A stretch of 6,355 nucleotides of DNA, from contig JAQGLP010000568.1 of the NCBI GenBank assembly GCA_028292835.1, positions 1 to 6,355 on the forward strand. Direction: 5' to 3'. The notes beneath the pieces were generated by a model. That model did not search any database. It saw only the letters and a list, made by a program, of their open reading frames with translations, and had not been told where the DNA came from. Both the position numbers and the translations under genes were made by a program. Shown here one piece after another: positions 1-3,760 of this stretch. Position 1 is the stretch's first letter. Each line of letters starts with the position of its first letter. The DNA comes from Variovorax sp. GTDB taxonomy: Bacteria; Pseudomonadota; Gammaproteobacteria; Burkholderiales; Burkholderiaceae_C.

Positions 1-132
1 GGTGCTCATCGCCAGATCCATCTTCTCGGCGATCTGAGCGAAAGTCAGGCCATTCCGACGGTGCTGCATGGCCTCACGGCACTGGGCCTCGATGACTTCC
101 TTGGGGAAGCTGTTCCCATTGGGCTTAGCCAT
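1..132 (-). CDS. Partial helix-turn-helix protein (N-terminal 44 codons)
   Basis: This minus-strand reading frame is too short for a standard ORF list because the window edge cuts it. It starts with ATG at 132 and stays open through 44 codons to base 1. The start is well supported: AAGGAGAA lies a few bases upstream of the ATG. The peptide begins MAKPNGNSFPKEVIEAQCRE. Residues about 29-44 (LTFAQIAEKMDLAMST) have the spacing of a helix-turn-helix, with Ala/Ile/Ala in the first helix, as in small phage regulators and terminase-small-subunit or Sigma-70-region-4-like N termini. It is preceded by about 300 bp of non-coding DNA and then by copy A of the 191-bp repeat. A DNA-binding or regulatory role is inferred from the motif only; the rest of the protein is outside the window. 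Confidence 0.72.
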   Translation of the reverse strand, partial: MAKPNGNSFPKEVIEAQCREAMQHRRNGLTFAQIAEKMDLAMST

Positions 133-441
133 GGCGTTCTCCTTCAAGGCAACGGTGGTGGCAGCCTGTCGCCCGAATGGCCGCTGCTCAGATCAGGAAT
201 ACCCAGTGGGCAAACTCCCGGCCACCGAGGAAGGGCAGTGCCCAGAGGTCCATTCTACCGCACAGACGAACAATTCCCGGGCCCGAGATGTTTCCGGCGA
301 GGGATCTGTGGTAGGCACAACAGCCGCCACCGACAGGGAACCCGGATGGGTGCCACGGCGGGGTGGGAATGGTCGATGCTGCCCGAGTCGACGGCTCTTA
401 TCGGCCACGGATGGTGACGATGGGCGAATCTCGGGTTGACT
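133..441. other. Non-coding stretch upstream of the partial HTH gene
   Basis: I see no convincing gene here. The open frames lack ribosome sites and have no coding-like third positions. Read on the minus strand, a possible -10 box TAGAAT lies at 257-252, but no good -35 stands at the right distance. Just downstream of it is the palindrome GGGCAGTGCCC (233-243), and a related symmetric site CCCAGTGGG is at 202-210. These could be operators for the partial gene. The 10-mer TCGGGTTGAC at 431-440 recurs twice elsewhere in the window. Promoter and operators are weak suggestions. Confidence 0.3.
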
Positions 442-632
442 AGGGGTTTTGTCGGTTTTGTCGTAACTTTCCGGCTCCGTGAAAAACACACCGGTTTGGA
501 GCCCGGAAGTGACCAGACAAGCGTCTGACCTGCAGATATACCTCAAGTAAGTAAGTAATTGATCTTGTAAGTGGGCTTATAGGGAGAGAATGTCCAGACG
601 GGGAGAATCTACGACAAAACCGACAAAACCCT
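442..632 (+). repeat. 191-bp inverted-repeat-bounded element, copy A
   Basis: The ends form a long inverted repeat: left arm 440-464 against right arm 610-634, about 22 uninterrupted pairs once one extra G in the left arm is bulged. Each arm holds the unit GGTTTTGTC twice in tandem, followed by GTA. The interior is more A+T-rich than the surroundings. It contains a conserved core (523-568) with GTCTGACCTGCAGATATA and a threefold GTAA repeat followed by TTGATCTTGT. Copy B at 3444-3634 aligns with it base for base at a constant offset of 3002 with no gap; about 139 of 192 positions match by hand count. The conserved blocks are the two ends and the core, and 501-520 is near random. Candidate roles are a replication origin with iterons, a structured RNA or a non-autonomous mobile element. 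No clear target duplication is seen. Confidence 0.85.
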
Positions 633-986
633 AGGCGCTCGGACGGGTGATCACGCACAGTGATGACGATTTCCGTGGACCCGAGAAAATCAGAGAGCCC
701 ATACGCGTAGGCAGCATCGACTCCGACTTCCCCGGACCCCCCTACCTCGCCACAGAACATCGACCCGCCACGCTCGACGGACACTTCATCACCACCGTGG
801 CCGAGCATGAGCACAGACGACCTCGACGCTTTGACCGTCTCAGAGGCCCTACAACGATTGCACCCATGTGCTGATACCCAGGACGTATTGATAGGCGCTC
901 AGATCGAGGCTCAGGGCGAAGCTGCTGGCCTCTTGCCCGCCAGTCCGGACCGCTGGACACTTCACCCCACCGCCAGAGGGGGATCC
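633..986. other. Stretch without a confident gene between copy A and the membrane peptide
   Basis: Several frames are open. The plus frame from GTG 647 (75 codons) and the upstream extension of the membrane-peptide frame from ATG 807 both lack a ribosome site, and their third positions are less G+C-rich than those of the firm genes. A minus frame from GTG 814 (GAGG six bases upstream) runs into copy A and stops inside it. This could mean that the element was inserted into an older gene, but the evidence is thin. I call no gene here. Confidence 0.35.
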
Positions 987-1109
987 ATGTCCGGCCCTGT
1001 CGAGGAAGCCGAGCGCCTCGTCCGCTGGCGCTACCGCCGTCGCCTGCTGCTCATCTTCCTGGCGGCCCTGGTGCTCTCGCTGCTGACCTCCTGGATCTGG
1101 GCGCTCTGA
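987..1109 (+). CDS. 40-aa single-pass membrane peptide
   Basis: The frame MSGPVEEAERLVRWRYRRR followed by a hydrophobic stretch (about residues 20-40, ending TSWIWAL) predicts a small protein. It has an acidic N terminus, a strongly basic patch and one C-terminal membrane helix; by the positive-inside rule the N terminus would be cytoplasmic. The ATG at 987 is preceded by AGAGGGGGA at good spacing. From that codon on, nearly every third position is G or C. The same frame is open back to ATG 807 (100 aa), but that part has poor third-position bias and no ribosome site, so I prefer 987. It is the only plus-strand gene called and ends 4 bp from the convergent integrase stop. I do not recognise the family. 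A small regulatory membrane protein, a holin-like peptide or a type I toxin-like peptide are all possible, and none is shown. Confidence 0.6.
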   Translation: MSGPVEEAERLVRWRYRRRLLLIFLAALVLSLLTSWIWAL

Positions 1110-1113
1110 GGGT

Positions 1114-2013
1114 TCACAGTCGATCGCCCAGGCTGAGACGGCGGTGTGCCTCTCGTGCCCGGGAGTCCGCGGTCGAGGCGGCATAGCGACGCAACATCTG
1201 TGGCGATCTCCAGCCCATCAGCCGCATCAGGTCGGACTCGCCGCCACCGTTGGCTCCCCATCGGTGCGCTGCGGTGTGGCGGAACTGGTGGGCGTGCAGG
1301 CTCGGGATGCCGGCGACAGCGCCACGACGGTCGAGCATCTGTCGGATCCCGTCGTCGGTCAGCGGCCCACGGTTCTTCTCCCCCAGCCACAGCTCCCTCC
1401 TCGTGGCCCAGCGGTCCTGCTCCCGCAGCCGCAGGTACCGGCCCAGCGCCTGCGCGGTCTTGTGGCCGAACGGGACGACCCTGACTCGGTTGCCCTTACC
1501 AACCACTGTGATCGACTGATCGGCCAGGTCGACGTCGTCCACGGACAGCCCGGCGATCTCGGCCCGTCGGCAGCCCGTGTCGAGGAACAGCCGGACCAGG
1601 GCGGTGTCGCGGCGGTCGGTGTAGGTCTTGCCCGCGCACGAGGCCAGCAGGGTCTTGAGCTGGTCATCGGTCAGCACGGCCACCGGTTGTTCGGGGACGT
1701 GCGGTGCGCGCATCCGGTCCATCGGGGAGTGGTCGATCTCCTCCTCGCGCACCAGCCAGCCGAAGAACTGCTGCAGCGCCCGGTAGGTGACCGAGCAGGT
1801 GGCCGGCTTCCACGCGGCGGTGAGGCTGGCCATGAAGGCGGTGAGCTGGGCCCGGGTGAGCTGGGTCGGATCGTCCGGGCCGGCGTTGGCCAGGCACCAG
1901 GATTCCAGCTTGTCCACGGCCCCCAGGTAGAGCCGGGAGGTGTTCTTGCTCTTGCCCTCGGCGCGGAGGGTGGTGGCGAAGTCTCGGCGCAGGTGCTGCC
2001 AGCGGGAGGTCAT
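1114..2013 (-). CDS. int: Tyrosine recombinase (phage-type integrase)
   Basis: This 299-aa protein is the usual length for XerC/D-like integrases. The N-terminal core-binding (SAM-like) domain covers about residues 8-100, including WCLANAGPDDPTQLTRAQL. The catalytic domain covers about 112-290. The catalytic set can be read directly: Arg149 in TGCRRAEI, Lys173 in VGKGNRVRVVP, His242 and Arg245 in HQFRHTAAH, Trp268 at the second-His position (MGWRS, a common substitution), and nucleophile Tyr277 in MLRRYAAS. It should cut and rejoin DNA at the attachment site through a 3'-phosphotyrosine link. The start is fixed: an in-frame TGA lies seven codons upstream of ATG 2013. No Shine-Dalgarno sequence is visible, so translation may be leaderless or weak. 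A 14-bp palindrome (2055-2068) and a tRNA-derived core (2110-2153) lie directly upstream, as expected for an int-attP module. Confidence 0.96.
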   Translation of the reverse strand: MTSRWQHLRRDFATTLRAEGKSKNTSRLYLGAVDKLESWCLANAGPDDPTQLTRAQLTAFMASLTAAWKPATCSVTYRALQQFFGWLVREEEIDHSPMDRMRAPHVPEQPVAVLTDDQLKTLLASCAGKTYTDRRDTALVRLFLDTGCRRAEIAGLSVDDVDLADQSITVVGKGNRVRVVPFGHKTAQALGRYLRLREQDRWATRRELWLGEKNRGPLTDDGIRQMLDRRGAVAGIPSLHAHQFRHTAAHRWGANGGGESDLMRLMGWRSPQMLRRYAASTADSRAREAHRRLSLGDRL

Positions 2014-2054
2014 GCGGCGGAAGTTATGCGGTCACTGGCGGGGGCGCATCGACC

Positions 2055-2068
2055 TCTTAGCGCTAAGA
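2055..2068. promoter_or_regulatory. 14-bp palindrome upstream of int (candidate operator)
   Basis: TCTTAGCGCTAAGA is a perfect palindrome centred about 48 bp before the integrase start. Its half, TCTTAGCGC, recurs exactly at 3356-3364 in the promoter of the 68-aa gene. TTAGCGCT recurs at 5732-5739 before the DUF3987 gene, and TTAGCGC at 2939-2945. The position suggests repressor control of int. The binding protein is unknown; the partial HTH protein and the excisionase-like protein are candidates within the window. Confidence 0.5.
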
Positions 2069-2109
2069 CAACTGAGAAACCCCAGGCCAGACGCGTGTCT
2101 GTCCGGAGC

Positions 2110-2153
2110 GGAGCCCCATGTCCGGATTGAACGGACGACCTTTCGCTTACAAG
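2110..2153 (-). other. attP: Probable attP core: 3' half of a tRNA-Thr(UGU)
   Basis: Read on the minus strand, the segment runs like a tRNA from the anticodon loop to the 3' end. It has loop CTTGTAA (2153-2147, anticodon TGT), stem strand GCGAA, variable loop AGGTC, a perfect T-arm GTCCG-TTCAATC-CGGAC (2136-2120), acceptor strand ATGGGGC, discriminator T and CC. All of these have standard lengths. The anticodon stem lacks a full partner, since only three pairs form with the sequence upstream, so this is not a normal complete tRNA. Integrases of this type commonly use exactly this portion of a tRNA gene, so that the host tRNA is restored on integration. The location, 97 bp upstream of int, fits an attP core. 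Confidence 0.75.
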
Positions 2154-2194
2154 GCGTCAAGCTGCTGACCTGGGCTTTTACCGACGAACGGGGC
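2154..2194 (-). other. Degenerate 5' tRNA-like continuation
   Basis: Upstream of the core on the minus strand, GCCCCGT (2194-2188) can pair over all seven positions, one of them G-U, with the acceptor strand ATGGGGC (2119-2113). It is followed by GTCGGTAAAAGC, which resembles a D-arm. The distance to the anticodon loop is 34 nt instead of about 24-27, and the anticodon stem is broken. This may be a decayed complete tRNA gene (2194-2112, 83 nt) or a chance match. It bears on whether the site is attP or a junction with host DNA. Confidence 0.3.
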
Positions 2195-2235
2195 CGGCAG
2201 AGCGGTCATCGAGGCGCACGTTACGCGGTCATCGG

Positions 2236-2419
2236 AGGAACTTCGGGCCGACGATCGTGGCCTCGCGCGCCGCCACTGGCAGTCACGGATCGGGCGGGGC
2301 GGTGGCAACTAGATGCAGAGTGCATCTCGGTGCGTGCTGCAACTACAATCCCGCGCGGGTGCGTGGGCGGGCGCTTGCGCGAAGTGTCAATTACCGCGCG
2401 CATCCGTTGCTGCGTGCAA
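2236..2419. other. Non-coding, symmetry-rich stretch beyond the att site
   Basis: I see no gene here. The stretch holds the perfect interrupted palindrome AGATGCA-gag-TGCATCT (2311-2327), the palindrome CCCGCGCGGG (2350-2359), GCGC-tt-GCGC (2371-2380) and three direct copies of GCAACTA (2305-2311, 2339-2345, 2416-2422). Part of the first palindrome, GATGCAGAGTGCA, recurs at 2778-2790. It could carry further recombination-protein sites or operators. Confidence 0.4.
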
Positions 2420-2611
2420 CTAACCCTGAGGCGAGTCGCGGTAGAGGACGGTCTCATAGCCGCCACCGGTGGGGACGAACTGGAGTGGGATCTTCTGCCC
2501 GATCTCCACGTACATGGCGATCGTCTCCTCGTCCGTCTCCAGGCGCAGTATCAGATCGCCGGCGTGTGCGTATGGGGGCCTGACCTGCTCGACGCTGGCG
2601 ATGACACGCAT
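2420..2611 (-). CDS. Hypothetical 63-aa protein
   Basis: ATG 2611 is preceded by GGGGAG eight bases upstream, and the codons carry strong G/C third-position bias, so this is probably a real gene. The protein starts MRVIASVEQVRPPYAHAGDL and ends YETVLYRDSPQG. The alternation of hydrophobic and polar residues (RVIASVEQV, DLILRLETDE, IPLQFVPTGG, YETVLYR) suggests a small all-beta fold. It has no membrane segment, signal peptide or cysteine. It is the nearest gene to the att site on the side away from int and is read toward it. I do not recognise the family. A small accessory protein of the element is the most that can be said. Confidence 0.6.
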   Translation of the reverse strand: MRVIASVEQVRPPYAHAGDLILRLETDEETIAMYVEIGQKIPLQFVPTGGGYETVLYRDSPQG

Positions 2612-3102
2612 CCGACCGACTCCCCACCATGGCGATCAGTGGCTGAGATCGTAGATGAGGAAGGCGATCAGACCCACGGTGAGCGAGGATGACCGGCCAG
2701 CTCGCCCAGGACGCCACGGTGGATGCCGGCCCATGCCCCGGCTACCCAGGAACGGTGGCGAGGCGCTGAGGGAGATCGATGCAGAGTGCAAGAGGTTGGG
2801 CAGCGCAACCAGTCTGATCGCCACCGGACAAGCAGCAACCCCCGACCGGCGGACAGGGGGCGGTCGAGGGCTGCGCTGTCGAGCTTCCACTTCCTCGTCG
2901 GAACCCACCGAGGTGGCACCAGTCCGACGACGAGGAAGTTAGCGCCGGTGAGATGGATTGTCCAGAGCGAATGGGGTGGAAATCGCTGCTTCGCCGGCCA
3001 TAGTCATTCGTATCGTCAACCGCCGCGATCTGCTGGCAGGAGAGAAGCGGACGCGGACTAGGGGTGGGTCCTCTTCGCGCTTCCTCCTCCGCTCCAGCCA
3101 GC
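2612..3102. other. Long stretch without a confident gene
   Basis: Open frames exist on both strands but lack ribosome sites. One minus frame (2734-2636, 32 aa, ending LTVGLIAFLIYDLSH) has coding-like third positions and a hydrophobic tail, and ends 24 bp before the start of the 63-aa gene; I could not confirm its start. The stretch also holds the 13-bp repeat GATGCAGAGTGCA (2778-2790), a large nested hairpin (2889-2939) and TTAGCGC (2939-2945). Confidence 0.35.
2889..2939. other. Nested hairpin
   Basis: ACTTCCTCGTCGGA (2889-2902) pairs with TCCGACGACGAGGAAGT (2923-2939), leaving a three-base bulge from an extra triplet. Inside it, CCACC-ga-GGTGG (2905-2916) makes a second hairpin. It lies 164 bp past the stop of the 68-aa gene, with no U-tract on either strand. 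It could be a distant terminator, a cruciform or part of a small RNA. Confidence 0.45.
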
Positions 3103-3309
3103 TCACGCCGCCATGTCCATCCGCGGGTGCCAGTGCCGGCTCTCCACGTCCCCCTTGACCCGGAGCAGCGATGCCACCTCGGAGTCGAACAGGATGTCCT
3201 CGAAGGCCCTGGCCCGAGCAAAGACAGCTCCCAGGTCGTCGGGGTCAGGGAAGCGCTCGACCAGCCACCAGATGACGGCCTCGATCTCGGCCCGAGGGTT
3301 GGCGAGCAT
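3103..3309 (-). CDS. Hypothetical 68-aa acidic, helical protein
   Basis: The start is very well supported: GGAGG lies seven bases upstream of ATG 3309, and an extended -10 promoter precedes it. The protein begins MLANPRAEIEAVIWWLVERF, continues PDPDDLGAVFARARAFEDILFDSEVAS and ends WHPRMDMAA. It looks like two or three amphipathic helices, rich in acidic and aromatic residues, with no membrane segment. It lies between the att region and copy B of the 191-bp element, read on the minus strand like the DUF3987 gene. The promoter carries TCTTAGCGC directly upstream of the -10 box, the half-site of the palindrome before int, so the two are probably co-regulated. I do not recognise the family. A small regulator or anti-host protein would fit the setting but is not shown. 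Confidence 0.75.
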   Translation of the reverse strand: MLANPRAEIEAVIWWLVERFPDPDDLGAVFARARAFEDILFDSEVASLLRVKGDVESRHWHPRMDMAA

Positions 3310-3345
3310 TTCATACCTCCGCGTGGGGTTGTGCGTTCTTGTTCC

Positions 3346-3364
3346 ATCATACCATTCTTAGCGC
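3346..3364 (-). promoter_or_regulatory. Extended -10 promoter with TTAGCGC motif
   Basis: On the minus strand, TGGTATGAT provides an extended -10 box (TATGAT at 3351-3346), about 37 bp before the ATG of the 68-aa gene. No clear -35 is present, as is usual for extended -10 promoters. TCTTAGCGC (3356-3364 on the plus strand) sits in the spacer, where a bound protein would block polymerase. Confidence 0.5.
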
Positions 3365-3396
3365 CATTCTCTGGTCGCCACGGAGGGCTGTCGAGG

Positions 3397-3427
3397 GTCG
3401 GATCGGTCAGTTCGATCTTGATCCGAC
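3397..3427. promoter_or_regulatory. Inverted repeat beside copy B
   Basis: GTCGGATC (3397-3404) and GATCCGAC (3420-3427) form an 8-bp inverted repeat with a 15-nt spacer. It lies between the 68-aa gene promoter and copy B. It is a possible protein-binding site or weak hairpin; function unknown. Confidence 0.3.
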
Positions 3428-3443
3428 TGTCAACCCGACGGCG

Positions 3444-3634
3444 AGGGGTTTTGTAGGTTTTGTCGTAGATTTTGGGCTCGGTGAAAAATCACTCGGATTT
3501 CCATCGAAACTAAGATCCACATCCGTCTGACCTGCAGATATAGTCAAAGTAAGTAAGTAATTGATCTTGTTAGAAGGCATATAGAGGTAACTTTTCAGGA
3601 CCCCGAGAATCTACGACAAAACCTACAAAACCCT
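3444..3634 (+). repeat. 191-bp inverted-repeat-bounded element, copy B
   Basis: This is the second copy, in the same orientation and of exactly the same length as copy A. Left arm 3443-3471 faces right arm 3607-3635. The stem is longer than in copy A, reaching GTAGATT plus a G-U pair. The arm units are GGTTTTGTA then GGTTTTGTC, so the last base of the outer unit differs from copy A in both arms together (A3455 with T3624 here; C453 with G622 in copy A). The next-to-outer pair also differs in a compensated way (G3443-C3635 here; T441-A633 in copy A). The core at 3525-3570 keeps GTCTGACCTGCAGATATA and the triple GTAA repeat. It lies between the 68-aa gene and the end of the DUF3987 gene, a position comparable to the replication origin downstream of rep in staphylococcal pathogenicity islands. 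Confidence 0.85.
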
Positions 3635-3681
3635 CTGCAGCCTCCCTCGCCGGCCCTCCTCCTCGCACCTGGCCGGGAACG

Positions 3682-3721
3682 CGAAGAAGGGCCAGACCCC
3701 GGAGAGCCTGACCCTTCTTCG
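3682..3721 (-). terminator. Hairpin terminator after the DUF3987 gene
   Basis: CGAAGAAGGG and CCCTTCTTCG form ten pairs and continue through one mismatch to CAG/CTG (arms 3682-3695 and 3708-3721). It lies 39 bp past the stop codon. There is no run of U after it, which is common for actinobacterial terminators. It would also keep minus-strand transcription out of copy B. Confidence 0.65.
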
Positions 3722-3760
3722 ACCATTCACCATTCACCACACCACCGTGGCGTCCGGTCC

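Larger units (their letters stand above)
2022..2235. repeat. Candidate integrase arm-site repeats flanking the att core
   Basis: GCGGTCATCG occurs exactly at 2202-2211 and at 2225-2234, 23 bp apart on one side of the tRNA-derived core. GCGGTCACTG occurs in the same orientation at 2027-2036 on the other side. The longer forms GTTATGCGGTCACTGG (2022-2037) and GTTACGCGGTCATCGG (2220-2235) match at 13 of 16 positions. They sit 72 and 66 bp from the core edges. Short direct repeats on both sides of a core are the hallmark of arm-type binding sites of lambda- and L5-type integrases. Binding itself is inferred. Confidence 0.5.

Noticed and set aside
514..527. Small hairpin CAGAC-aagc-GTCTG inside copy A
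   Set aside because: The left arm is not conserved in copy B (TCCAC at the same place), so it is not supported as part of a common fold.
442..632. Repeat copies as ordinary MITEs with target duplications
   Set aside because: The flanks are TA/TA for copy A but GA/TC for copy B. The flanking bases are complementary rather than duplicated, so they extend the stem instead of forming a target duplication.
440..814. Minus-strand frame possibly interrupted by copy A of the repeat
   Set aside because: Its first part has a weak ribosome site, but the third-position bias is modest and no family is recognisable. I do not claim a broken gene.
1144..2130. Long plus-strand open frame of 328 codons
   Set aside because: It lies opposite the integrase, whose catalytic residues are all readable. 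The plus frame has a repetitive, low-complexity composition and is a shadow.
2636..2734. Possible 32-aa membrane peptide just upstream of the 63-aa gene
   Set aside because: It has a hydrophobic tail and coding-like codons, but no ribosome site at the ATG and several competing starts.
2742..3350. Minus-strand frame of 202 codons
   Set aside because: It overlaps the well-supported 68-aa gene in another frame, is rich in Ser/Arg/Gly without any recognisable domain, and has no better ribosome site.
442..3634. CRISPR array
   Set aside because: There are only two long copies 3 kb apart, with no short repeats at regular spacing and no cas genes.
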